64,000 bases of DNA, taken from the NCBI RefSeq assembly GCF_026015295.1, contig NZ_JAPDUW010000001.1, forward strand, positions 186,001 through 250,000. The letters run 5' to 3'. Source of the stretch: Segatella copri. Its GTDB lineage: Bacteria; Bacteroidota; Bacteroidia; Bacteroidales; Bacteroidaceae. This document shows, piece by piece, positions 1-7,061 of the stretch; position 1 is the stretch's first letter; each line of letters begins with the position of its first letter. The notes beneath the pieces are model-generated. The model was not told the DNA's origin. It ran no database searches and saw only the letters and a list, made by a program, of their open reading frames with translations. Both the position numbers and the translations under genes were made by a program.

Positions 1-687
1 TTACTTCGAGCAGGATATAATATAACTTGCGATCTCTATTCTACTACATTTCCTGGATACGAACTGGATGAAAGCGGAAACCAGATTAAATCTATAGAAT
101 TAGAGGTTCTGGCAGACCAAAGCTTAGATGCCAGTGTCAAGGCAAGTGACCATTTGTATGCCTTAAACAAAGATAAAAATATGGAGGTTAAGGCTATTGA
201 GTTAAAATTGGAACATCAAATGTCAAAACTCTCACTAGAGTTGACTTTGGGTAGTCAATATGAAGAGGAGCAAAATCCTGTCAAAGACATGCAGATTGTA
301 GGAACTAAGAGAAAAGTAAATTGGTCAGATGGACATTCGTATGTTAGTGATGACGCTTCTGCAGAGCCAATTATACCATATCTTGCGGGTTACACCAAGC
401 CTACGGATGATTCCCCAAAAGCGAAAGTTTGTTATGAGGTGATTTTAGCTCCACAGACTGTTGAGGCAGGAAACTTTGGTGTTGAATTTAATGTTTTAGG
501 CAAAACTTATCGTTGGTACAGTGATGCTGCTGTTAAATTGAAAGAAGGCACTCAATACACATTGCAACTGACGGCAGGAAAAGATCAGGCTAATCTTGTA
601 GAAGTTACATCTAAGGCTTGGAATACAAAACACAAAAACGAAAATAATGAAGAAGTGGACAACAAGTCGGATATAGAAACCTTTTAA
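1..687 (+). CDS. Fimbrillin family protein, C-terminal part (cut by window edge)
   Basis: The reading frame is open from base 1 to the stop at 685-687, so the start lies outside the window. About 228 residues are visible. The stretch HQMSKLSLEL is the usual fimbrillin-family signature (His-x-Met/Leu before a beta strand), and the protein is predicted to be beta-rich up to an Asn/Glu-rich tail. Members of this family are exported lipoproteins that polymerise as Mfa/Fim-type fimbriae or form their tip and accessory subunits. The stop overlaps the start of the next fimbrillin gene by one base (taATG), so the two are translationally coupled. The assignment to a fimbrillin-like family is by pattern; the exact subfamily cannot be told. 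Confidence 0.75.
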   Translation, partial: LLRAGYNITCDLYSTTFPGYELDESGNQIKSIELEVLADQSLDASVKASDHLYALNKDKNMEVKAIELKLEHQMSKLSLELTLGSQYEEEQNPVKDMQIVGTKRKVNWSDGHSYVSDDASAEPIIPYLAGYTKPTDDSPKAKVCYEVILAPQTVEAGNFGVEFNVLGKTYRWYSDAAVKLKEGTQYTLQLTAGKDQANLVEVTSKAWNTKHKNENNEEVDNKSDIETF

Positions 688-2213
688 TGACTAGAAGTAT
701 GAAAATTATAAATAAATACATATTGGTGGCTGCAGCTTCTCTATCTGTTGTTGCGTGTAGCCAAGATGATGGCTTGTCAAATAGCTATCTTAAAGATTCG
801 GATGCTGTTCACATTACAGCCCAAGTGGGAAGTAATGAAGCTACAGGTGGCTTTATTTCTCGCTCCAATCCATTGGGTAGTGAAGTTGAGCAAGCAAAGT
901 TTAATGAAGGCGATGCCATTTCTGTTGTTGCAGATAACCAAGATGCCGTTATTTATTCTTATGATGGTACCAGTTGGAGTCCAAAAGAAAAAGGTCTGCA
1001 CTTAGTTTGGAATAGTAACGAGATGAATTTTAAGGCTTTTTATCCTGCAAATGCTAATGGTGCTTCTTTTACAGACTTCACACTACCTACTGCATACAAT
1101 AGCTTAGAGAACTTGGCTTTGGGTGACTATATGACATTTAGTGGTAGCCGCAAGCGTAGTTCCGATAATGATGGCGTGAACTTGGAAATGGAGCGCAAAA
1201 TGGTGCGCATCGTTGTCGGCCTAAGAGATGTTAATGTTTGGGGAGACACGATGGATGAAGGGTTGGAACTGACAGAAGTAATAATCCATCCTAATACAAA
1301 TGGATATTTCGATGGTGAAGTTGTTCCCGCTGATTCAAAAGATGTTAGTGTGAAAGCGTACAAACACACTGATGGTAAGTTTTATGCGCTTATTACTCCG
1401 ACAAAGCCTGTGTCGGATAGGTATAATTATTTGCTTTTCATGACAGTAAAGGTGGCAAAGCCTGATGGCACAGGTGAGCAAGAATTTGAAGTTAGGCGCA
1501 TTCCACATACAGGTACAGAAGCTGGTAGTAGCTACGAGTACTTTTTAAAGATTGGTAAGGACGAACTTGTTGTAGATAAAATTACAGTATCTGATTGGAA
1601 AACTGGTGAAGCGATTCCTGGTGGCGAGGCTTTAGACGATGTAGAGTTTGTTAAAAAGACGATTGCAGATGCTTTGGCTGCAAATAAAACTGATATCGAA
1701 TTAACATTGAATAGTAACATAGATAGTAACGAGCTATCTGCTGCGATTAGAGATGCTCTAAAAACAACCACTGATGGAAGTGTCAATTTAACACTGAAGG
1801 GTATTACTTTCTTCCAAACAGGCTTAGATAATTTTATTAATCATTGTAATAAGTTGAAGTCAATTACTTTACCAGATGCTACAGAATTTAGCATGTGGGC
1901 ATTTGCAAATTGTGATAAGTTGGAGGAAATATATGCTCCAAAAGTGTCAGTGCTAGGATGTCAAGTTTTTAAAGGTTGTAAAGGATTGAAGAAGATTGCA
2001 TTGGGAGCTCTTACAAATGTGAATTTGGGGGATGATAGCGAAGCCTTTTTTGGCTTGAATACAGAAAATGTTGATTTGGTCTTGTCTGAATCGCAGAAAC
2101 AGATGGAGAATCGAAATAATTGGTACTCTACCGAGGAGGATTATAAGTCTACTGATGATTATACGAAAAATATTTTTTTGGGAAGACAATTCAAGTCTGT
2201 GACTTTACAGTAA
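687..2213 (+). CDS. Fimbrillin-like lipoprotein with C-terminal BspA-type leucine-rich repeats
   Basis: 508 residues if the ATG that overlaps the upstream stop is used; a second ATG at 699 gives a more typical signal peptide (MKIINKY followed by a hydrophobic core). The lipobox VVAC predicts lipidation and export by the Bacteroidota surface-lipoprotein route. Residues about 40-300 resemble fimbrillin repeats (KMVRIVVGL, then the W-K-T-G strand ITVSDWKTG typical of the domain end). From about residue 385 the sequence changes to BspA-like repeats (LKSITLPDATEFSMWAFANC, LEEIYAPKV, LKKIALGAL), a type usually found in surface adhesins. The gene is probably the last of a fimbrial operon and may be a tip or accessory adhesin. 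The fusion is seen directly; the role is inferred. Confidence 0.75.
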   Translation: MTRSMKIINKYILVAAASLSVVACSQDDGLSNSYLKDSDAVHITAQVGSNEATGGFISRSNPLGSEVEQAKFNEGDAISVVADNQDAVIYSYDGTSWSPKEKGLHLVWNSNEMNFKAFYPANANGASFTDFTLPTAYNSLENLALGDYMTFSGSRKRSSDNDGVNLEMERKMVRIVVGLRDVNVWGDTMDEGLELTEVIIHPNTNGYFDGEVVPADSKDVSVKAYKHTDGKFYALITPTKPVSDRYNYLLFMTVKVAKPDGTGEQEFEVRRIPHTGTEAGSSYEYFLKIGKDELVVDKITVSDWKTGEAIPGGEALDDVEFVKKTIADALAANKTDIELTLNSNIDSNELSAAIRDALKTTTDGSVNLTLKGITFFQTGLDNFINHCNKLKSITLPDATEFSMWAFANCDKLEEIYAPKVSVLGCQVFKGCKGLKKIALGALTNVNLGDDSEAFFGLNTENVDLVLSESQKQMENRNNWYSTEEDYKSTDDYTKNIFLGRQFKSVTLQ

Positions 2214-2244
2214 GTTAAAACGAGATTTACATATAGACTCCTAA

Positions 2245-2271
2245 GCTGGGCAGGAGTATAAGGTGCCCAGC
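2245..2271 (+). terminator. Stem-loop after the fimbrillin operon
   Basis: Perfect 8-bp stem gctgggca / tgcccagc with an 11-base loop, 32 bases past the fimbrillin stop, followed by a short cttttat. It could be part of a termination region together with the next hairpin. Confidence 0.45.
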
Positions 2272-2291
2272 AACTTTTATGAACAAAGTGG

Positions 2292-2326
2292 GGGCTGCAA
2301 GCGGTGGTAATGCCGACTTGCAGCCC
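2292..2326 (+). terminator. GC-rich stem-loop, likely terminator
   Basis: Perfect 10-bp stem gggctgcaag / cttgcagccc followed by ttattgt. It separates the fimbrillin genes from the LytTR gene. The T-tract is weak, so efficiency is uncertain. Confidence 0.5.
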
Positions 2327-2351
2327 TTATTGTATGTAACGCATTCGGCGT

Positions 2352-2393
2352 ATAATCGTTTGTAGCTTGCTACTGCAAATAACAAACGATTAT
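2352..2393 (+). promoter_or_regulatory. Inverted repeat overlapping the LytTR start codon
   Basis: Perfect 12-bp arms (ataatcgtttgt at 2352-2363 and acaaacgattat at 2382-2393) with an 18-base spacer. The right arm runs into the ATG at 2392. Each arm contains a GTTTGT core like that in the operator repeats upstream of the DUF2589 gene. It could be an autoregulatory site or an RNA hairpin that hides the start codon. Confidence 0.5.
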
Positions 2394-2871
2394 GAAGGAA
2401 CAAAAATTATTATCAACATCAGTTTTAGTTGAGGCTGTAAGTGTAGCATTGAAATCGCTTACCGTAGATGACGAGGAAAGAACGAGCATAATGGAAGAGC
2501 TACAAGCTAGCATAGCTTATGAGCAGAACCGCTCAAGTCCTATTGCTTTCCTAAAAGGCAAGGCAGAAGACGAGTGTGTTGTCTTGAAGAATGTAGCTTG
2601 GCTAGAAGCGGATGGCTGCTACACTAAGTTCCATTGCATGGATGGAAGCACACACATTCTTACAGCAAATCTTGTTTCTACTCTGCGCCAACTAAAAGCT
2701 AATGGTTGGGATGACTTTCTTCGCATCCACAAGTCGTATGCCGTGAATTTCAATCATATCAAGTCAAAATGTGGCAATACCTTGCGAGTTGGCAAGACAG
2801 AGTTAACCATCGGAAGAACCTATCGAGAATACTTTGAAAAACACATCATTATCCTAAACAAATTATCTTAG
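2392..2871 (+). CDS. LytTR-domain DNA-binding regulator
   Basis: 159 residues. The C-terminal 100 residues match the LytTR DNA-binding domain: LKNVAWLEADGCYTKF, then FLRIHKSYAVNFNHIK and LTIGRTYREYF, in the family's order. The N-terminal ~55 residues are helical and hold no receiver domain or membrane segment, so this is not a standard two-component response regulator and its input signal is unknown. No clear TAnnTTTG promoter is seen directly upstream; instead a perfect inverted repeat spans the start codon. The stop lies 8 bp before a pair of 9-bp direct repeats spaced as LytTR operators are, in front of the DUF2589 operon, which is therefore the likely target. The family call is firm; the target is inferred. 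Confidence 0.85.
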   Translation: MKEQKLLSTSVLVEAVSVALKSLTVDDEERTSIMEELQASIAYEQNRSSPIAFLKGKAEDECVVLKNVAWLEADGCYTKFHCMDGSTHILTANLVSTLRQLKANGWDDFLRIHKSYAVNFNHIKSKCGNTLRVGKTELTIGRTYREYFEKHIIILNKLS

Positions 2872-2878
2872 TTTTGTT

Positions 2879-2908
2879 GTTCGTATGCCATTGCATACCG
2901 TTTGTATG
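2879..2908 (+). promoter_or_regulatory. Candidate LytTR operator
   Basis: GTTCGTATG (2879-2887) and GTTTGTATG (2900-2908) match at 8 of 9 positions as direct repeats, 21 bp start to start with a 12-bp spacer. This is the known architecture of LytTR binding sites. The pair ends 6 bp before the -33 element of the DUF2589 promoter, a position suited to activation. An inverted repeat gtatgc/gcatac overlaps the first half-site. Confidence 0.6.
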
Positions 2909-2914
2909 ACCCGT

Positions 2915-2946
2915 TTTGCCTTTTCAAGACAATGTTATACCTTTGC
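2915..2946 (+). promoter_or_regulatory. Promoter of the DUF2589 operon
   Basis: TTTG at 2915-2918, 19-bp spacer, TACCTTTGC at 2938-2946: a near-consensus Bacteroidota sigma-ABfr promoter. It leaves a leader of about 70 nt before the ATG at 3022. Confidence 0.75.
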
Positions 2947-3021
2947 GGCATCAACGTTGAAAGGCGGAACCTGAAAAGCCTACAGAATAACGAGTAAGGA
3001 AAATATCTAATATTTACAATT

Positions 3022-3903
3022 ATGGCTACAATCAATACAGCACCTTCGCAGGTCGCTACTTCGGCTCTCGAATCATTACCTTTGGAGAATATTATCGGCG
3101 CTCCTCTTGATGCGTGTATCAAAGCTCAGGCTCAAGCGGCACAGACCTCGGCAAGGTTTATCCATGAGGTCGGTTTGCAGAGCAAGGATGATAATGGTGA
3201 GTACCAGGCTATCAATGTCGCTTTCACTTTTGTGCAAAACGGCAGACTTACTCGCCTCAACATTCCATTGCTCACCATCGTGCCTATCCCTTACATCGCT
3301 ATCCAAGACATTGATGTGGCTTTTAAGGCAAACATCAACGCTGCCTCTAGTTCTTCTGACGAGACTACATCCAACACAGAGTATAATGCAGAACTCTCTG
3401 GTGGCGGAAGATGGGGCTGGGGATTGTTTGGTGTGAATCTCAACTTGAAGGGGGCTGTCTCTTCCAAGCGTGACTCCCGTGCTACACAAGACTCCAAGTA
3501 TTGCGTGGAGTATACGATGGATATTGGTATTCATGCAGGGCAAGACAGTATGCCTGGCGGTATGGCTAAGGTGTTGGAAATATTGAACAATAGTATTACG
3601 CTGTCTGAGCCACAGGGTACTTTAGCTGTGAATGCTAACGACTTTGTCATCCAAGAGAATGAAGACAAGAAGCATGCTCAGTTGATTGTCACCTACAAGA
3701 GTCCGGAAGGAATTTATGAGCCAGATAAGATAACGTGCAAACTAGGTAATGATGCTCAAAATGGACTGTTAGCAGGCAATAGTGTAGTTTATATGTTGAC
3801 CAAGACAGGTACTTATACATTGACAGCTGGTGCCTTGAAAGAAACAGTGACGGTGAATAGCAACAAGGAAACAACGTCAGACACCAAAAAGGATGAGTCA
3901 TGA
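3022..3903 (+). CDS. DUF2589 domain protein, first of the LytTR-linked operon
   Basis: 293 residues, no signal peptide. The N-terminal motif LPLENIIGAPLDACIKAQAQ, followed by AAQTSARFI and a strand ending IPLLTIVPIPYIAIQDIDV, matches the DUF2589 family, whose function I do not know. A Gly/Trp-rich stretch (GGGRWGWGLFG) near residue 132 precedes a repeated beta pattern. The segment QDSMPGGMAKVLEILNNSI recurs in the next gene. Residues about 200-285 look like an extra Ig-like beta domain that the paralogue lacks. The gene follows a strong promoter and a candidate LytTR operator, and its stop overlaps the next start (ATGATGA). Confidence 0.8.
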   Translation: MATINTAPSQVATSALESLPLENIIGAPLDACIKAQAQAAQTSARFIHEVGLQSKDDNGEYQAINVAFTFVQNGRLTRLNIPLLTIVPIPYIAIQDIDVAFKANINAASSSSDETTSNTEYNAELSGGGRWGWGLFGVNLNLKGAVSSKRDSRATQDSKYCVEYTMDIGIHAGQDSMPGGMAKVLEILNNSITLSEPQGTLAVNANDFVIQENEDKKHAQLIVTYKSPEGIYEPDKITCKLGNDAQNGLLAGNSVVYMLTKTGTYTLTAGALKETVTVNSNKETTSDTKKDES

Positions 3904-4403
3904 TGAACAGTGAAGATAATCGACAGTTGGTGCCTTTGCGAGAGTTAATAGCTACGACCTTGGAGGCAGCTATCGAGGCTGATATGGCGGCTTTGCGTTG
4001 CTATTATAACAATCTGTGCGAACTCGCTTTTGATAGCGATGATGCAGAGAAACAGGCAGTTCCTCGTCTTAGGCATCTTTCATTCTCCTATGCTAATGGC
4101 GATGAGCAGCAGCATCAAGTGAAATTGCCAGTGCTGTCACTTCTACCACTGCCCATGCTACAGATGAAGGGGATTGATTTCTCCATGGATGCCCAATTGG
4201 TGGAAATGAGAAACTTTGATTCGGATGGTGAGAAGACGAATCATGAACTTTACGTCTCTCTAGCCCCACAATCCAAGGCTTTTCAAGAGGAGAAGGGTAT
4301 AGCTACAGGCTATTCCGCAAAGATAAATATCTCGATGCAACAGAGTGATATGCCTGGAGGCATGGCTCGCTTGCTTCAGATGGTAAATAACTTAAACTTA
4401 TAA
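3900..4403 (+). CDS. Short DUF2589-like paralogue
   Basis: 167 residues from ATG 3900, or 166 from the adjacent ATG 3903. It keeps the family layout in shorter form: PLRELIATTLEAAIEADMAAL, then KLPVLSLLPLPMLQMKGIDFSMDA and a C-terminal QQSDMPGGMARLLQMVNNL that closely copies the end of the DUF2589 core in the upstream protein. It lacks the C-terminal Ig-like part. Its overlap with the previous stop indicates translational coupling. A pair of different-length paralogues suggests a hetero-oligomer, which is inference. No signal peptide or membrane segment is seen. Confidence 0.7.
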   Translation: MMNSEDNRQLVPLRELIATTLEAAIEADMAALRCYYNNLCELAFDSDDAEKQAVPRLRHLSFSYANGDEQQHQVKLPVLSLLPLPMLQMKGIDFSMDAQLVEMRNFDSDGEKTNHELYVSLAPQSKAFQEEKGIATGYSAKINISMQQSDMPGGMARLLQMVNNLNL

Positions 4404-4416
4404 AATCATAGAGCTT

Positions 4417-4614
4417 ATGTTGGATTCCAATAAATTAGGTGGGTTTGAATGCCCTGTTTGCAAGGGCTTTATCCCTGTGAGAATAGAAGAACTGGTGGTA
4501 AGTTTGCAAGTGTCTTGTCCTTCGTGCGGTCTGTTGCTGACACTGGATAAGAATAACTCTGGAAAGGCTTTGGGATTGATAGATAATGTACTGAAAAACA
4601 AGAAATATGGTTAG
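4417..4614 (+). CDS. Small zinc-ribbon protein
   Basis: 65 residues with two Cys pairs, CPVC near residue 12 and CPSC near residue 35, typical of a treble-clef or zinc-ribbon metal site. The rest (LLTLDKNNSGKALGLIDNVL) is a short helix. It starts 13 bases after the upstream stop and overlaps the next gene by 8 bases, so it is part of the operon. It may be an adaptor or nucleic-acid-binding partner for the adjacent EEP-fold protein; nothing in the sequence proves this. Confidence 0.7.
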   Translation: MLDSNKLGGFECPVCKGFIPVRIEELVVSLQVSCPSCGLLLTLDKNNSGKALGLIDNVLKNKKYG

Positions 4615-5569
4615 AGCATGGCGCAAAAGAATATCTATGGTAAGCCATAATATCCAGAAATTTGCTAAGAAAAAACCCGAAAAGTGCAAAAGGAAGGAGG
4701 TTGTGATACGCAGCATCTTGAAAGAGGAGATACCAGATTTGTATCTTTTGCAAGAGGTGACTAGTCAAAATTTCTTCAAGGAGGAAATGCAATGCTTGCG
4801 TTCTTCTGACTATTATGTGGCAATGGGACCAAGTTTCTCTTCTGGCAGTTATCTGGAGAGCTATCCTTTGATTTTCAATTTGGCTACGATTCATTATGCT
4901 CCATTGCCTTATCGTATGAATGGGCGTATGGCAAATAAGGTCATCCCATTTTCCATAAGAGGTAAGAAGTCACGTGCCAATACCTACTTTGAGGTTTTCA
5001 TCCCAAAGGGAAGATACAATCTCCGTCCTCCCAAAGTTATATCGGGGGATGAGGAACGTGACCGAGAGTATGATGAGAGGCACAGTAATCTTGCTCATCG
5101 CAAGTACTTGGAGTATTATCGTTTACGTATCTTTGCTGTGCATACTTCTCCTGGATTGGATTTGAATAAGCAAATTCAGAGCGTAATCTCAGCACTGGAG
5201 AAGGAAGGTGAGAAAGTGGCTTGTATGGCTGTTGGGGATTTCTATGGTGAGAAAGGTGCTAGGAAAACTATGAATAATTATGCTGGCAAGATAGACCTTC
5301 CCGATAAGCCTACCAACTATAAGCTAAATGGTGAAGCTTCGCAAAGAGCCGACATGTTTGTGAGGGGCTATGGAGTAGCTCCCTGTGGGGGTGTTCGGAC
5401 AATATTTCCTCATAGTGTGGGTATAGATGATGGCGCTGGCTATATCAAATCAGGTATAGACCATGCGGCAATAATAGGTACTTACGAGGTGGTGAGTTCT
5501 TCTACGATTACAGCAGGTGAAATCATCGACAAATACCAGTCGCTCTATGAATTGAATGGTAGAATTTAG
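4607..5569 (+). CDS. Divergent endonuclease/exonuclease/phosphatase (EEP) fold protein
   Basis: 320 residues, cytoplasmic. The order of motifs follows the EEP (DNase I-like) family: an N-terminal strand with Asn (VSHNIQKF), the metal-ligand Glu (PDLYLLQEV), a central His (IFAVHTSPG), then AVGDFYG where the family usually has GDFN, and a C-terminal Asp-His (GIDHAAII) where SDH is usual. The replacement of the GDFN Asn by Tyr and of the Ser before Asp-His by Ile means activity or substrate may differ from DNase I-like enzymes. It is the last operon gene and is followed after 33 bases by a 43-bp palindromic repeat. The fold is a moderately confident call; a nuclease role is inferred. Confidence 0.6.
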   Translation: MVRAWRKRISMVSHNIQKFAKKKPEKCKRKEVVIRSILKEEIPDLYLLQEVTSQNFFKEEMQCLRSSDYYVAMGPSFSSGSYLESYPLIFNLATIHYAPLPYRMNGRMANKVIPFSIRGKKSRANTYFEVFIPKGRYNLRPPKVISGDEERDREYDERHSNLAHRKYLEYYRLRIFAVHTSPGLDLNKQIQSVISALEKEGEKVACMAVGDFYGEKGARKTMNNYAGKIDLPDKPTNYKLNGEASQRADMFVRGYGVAPCGGVRTIFPHSVGIDDGAGYIKSGIDHAAIIGTYEVVSSSTITAGEIIDKYQSLYELNGRI

Positions 5570-5602
5570 CTAGGCTACCACCACTCTTGCCTTTTCCTTA
5601 AA

Positions 5603-5645
5603 AAGGGTCTATATGCCACGATGAACAGGAGGCGTATAGACCCTT
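5603..5645. repeat. 43-bp palindromic repeat, copy 1
   Basis: Arms aagggtctatatgccac and, imperfectly, ggcgtatagaccctt fold into a stem of about 15-17 bp. It lies between the convergent ends of the EEP gene and the Rpn gene, so it may end transcription from both sides. It is followed by a conserved ~30-bp flank (ttatatggtgatattcgtaa) also seen after copies 3 and 4. Confidence 0.85.
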
Positions 5646-5668
5646 GGTTATATGGTGATATTCGTAAT

Positions 5669-6610
5669 CTACATCTCTGCTTTCAGCAGCTTTATCTCCT
5701 CTGACGTCAGCCCCGTCATATCCATGATAGACGCTTCATCCATACCCTTTGCCAGCATCTTCCTGGCAATTTCAAGGCTTCGCAGGTTCATGCCTTCAGC
5801 TCTGCCTTCTTCTCTACCTTTCTCCATACCTTTTTCCATACCTTCCTTCATACCAATTTCCTTACCCTCAGCTATACCTTCACGCTTAGCAGTGTCTACG
5901 GAATTCTTGATGTCGCGATATGCCATCTTGCTGGTCTCGTACTCCCTCATTTCCTGCGGAGTAAACTTGGCTATCTCGGCTTCCTCGAAGAGACGGTCGA
6001 AGACCTTGTCGCACAGTTCTTTAGGGCGCTGGGTAAGTTTATAGAGATTCTTCAGTGCATAGAGCCACTTCTCGTAGAGCGTATCCAGTTCTTCCAGGGA
6101 TTTGTTGAACTTGGAAATCTCTACATAGATATATTCGAGTTTGTCGTAAAATACTTTGTGGGTAGCTGTGTCGCACAACTGCACATGATGGCGGATTTTC
6201 TCCTTGTCGAATGCATCCTCGTTCATGCTGAAGTTGAGCAGGGCAATGGTATAGATATGATTGAGCTTGAAATCCCACTCATTCCCCTTGGGCGCCTGTT
6301 CTCGGATAGGGAAGGTGGAGTAGAAGAGGGCGCGATCCTTGAAATACGTCTGGTAGGCATTCTGCATTTCAACGATGAACTTCTCGCCGTTTTCGCCCTC
6401 GCAATATACATCAAAGATGGCTCTGCGGTCGGTATATACATCTCCCACATGCTCTGGATTCAGATACGACACGTCCTTCACAACCTGTCTGCCATTAAAC
6501 AAGCTGTTGAGGAAGCAAATGAGCAAATCCTTGTTCATTGCTGTTCCGAAAATTCGCTTGAAACCGAAGTCGGTCAGCAAGCTGATATATCTTTCTTCTA
6601 CCTGTTTCAT
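5669..6610 (-). CDS. Rpn family PD-(D/E)XK nuclease / putative transposase
   Basis: 313 residues from the ATG at 6610 (MKQVEERYIS). The longer frame up to 6640 is rejected because it would start upstream of the predicted transcription start. The nuclease core reads FGFKRIFG, then FDVYCEGENGEKFIVEMQN, the Asp...Glu-x-Gln pattern of the PDDEXK_2/Rpn family. After about residue 225 comes a low-complexity tract of EG/KG repeats (GMEKGMEKGREEGRAEG), then a helix pair ending in LTSEEIKLLKAEM. Rpn proteins cleave DNA, promote RecA-independent recombination, and some act in phage defence with a short C-terminal isoform as inhibitor. A truncated second copy lies at 8054-8293. Confidence 0.85.
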   Translation of the reverse strand: MKQVEERYISLLTDFGFKRIFGTAMNKDLLICFLNSLFNGRQVVKDVSYLNPEHVGDVYTDRRAIFDVYCEGENGEKFIVEMQNAYQTYFKDRALFYSTFPIREQAPKGNEWDFKLNHIYTIALLNFSMNEDAFDKEKIRHHVQLCDTATHKVFYDKLEYIYVEISKFNKSLEELDTLYEKWLYALKNLYKLTQRPKELCDKVFDRLFEEAEIAKFTPQEMREYETSKMAYRDIKNSVDTAKREGIAEGKEIGMKEGMEKGMEKGREEGRAEGMNLRSLEIARKMLAKGMDEASIMDMTGLTSEEIKLLKAEM

Positions 6611-6634
6611 AATCATCTGTATTAAAAATCCATG

Positions 6635-6671
6635 CCGCAAAGTTACGACTTTATTTTCAAACCCGCAAGAG
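6635..6671 (-). promoter_or_regulatory. Promoter block of the Rpn gene
   Basis: Contains TAACTTTGC on the minus strand (6637-6645), about 25 bases upstream of the ATG at 6610. The whole 37-bp block recurs base for base, inverted, at 8458-8494 in front of the DUF1016 gene. Confidence 0.75.
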
Positions 6672-6727
6672 ATTTCAGTGAAAAGTTTATGAAAAAGTAA
6701 GAGATTGCGTTTCTTATGTGACAGGAC

Positions 6728-6770
6728 AAGGGTCTATATGCCACGATGAACAGGTGGCGTATAGACCCTT
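6728..6770. repeat. 43-bp palindromic repeat, copy 2
   Basis: Same arms as copy 1, here with gtggcgtatagaccctt on the right, giving one G-T mismatch in 17 bp. It lies between the divergent promoters of Rpn and the DUF6169 unit and lacks the ~30-bp flank seen at the other copies. Confidence 0.85.
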
Positions 6771-6850
6771 CATTTGTGGCATGGAATGGCTATCTTTTAT
6801 CTTTTAAAATACGGGAATCCAAATTTTCCCGAAACTTTTCTCCCGTTTTC

Positions 6851-6882
6851 TTTGCACTTTCAAAATAAAAGCTTATCTTTGC
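6851..6882 (+). promoter_or_regulatory. Promoter of the small ORF / DUF6169 pair
   Basis: TTTG at 6851-6854 region and TATCTTTGC at 6874-6882 with about 19 bp between. The first ATG with a useful frame is at 6918. Confidence 0.7.
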
Positions 6883-6917
6883 AACCAACAAGAAGTAGAA
6901 CTTTAAAATGAATAAGT

Positions 6918-7061
6918 ATGGCTTTAAAAATTAAAACTCGTGAAGAAGCAATTGCTGTATTACGAGATATGGTTAGACGTAAAAAAGAAATGGAAGCAAA
7001 GGCTCAAATAGACTTTGCTAAAGCACGAGAGGAGGCTGCAGACTGTTATGCATGCCTTTAA
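6918..7061 (+). CDS. 47-residue helical small protein upstream of DUF6169
   Basis: ATG at 6918, stop at 7059-7061. The product begins MALKIKTREEAIAVLRDMV and is rich in Lys, Arg, Glu and Ala (RRKKEMEAKAQIDFAKAREEA), so it is almost certainly one long charged helix. It overlaps the DUF6169 start by 14 bases in another frame, which points to coupling by stop-start reinitiation. It follows directly after the promoter. The size, charge and coupling recall an antitoxin, but no known antitoxin family is recognised. It is too short for routine ORF calling and could be missed. Confidence 0.6.
   Translation: MALKIKTREEAIAVLRDMVRRKKEMEAKAQIDFAKAREEAADCYACL

Noticed and set aside
5669..6640. Active transposon carrying the Rpn gene
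   Set aside because: Rpn proteins are often annotated as transposases, but no terminal inverted repeats or target duplication bracket this gene.
5652..6692. Plus-strand frames across the Rpn gene
   Set aside because: They have no family signature and mirror the Rpn coding strand; they are shadows.
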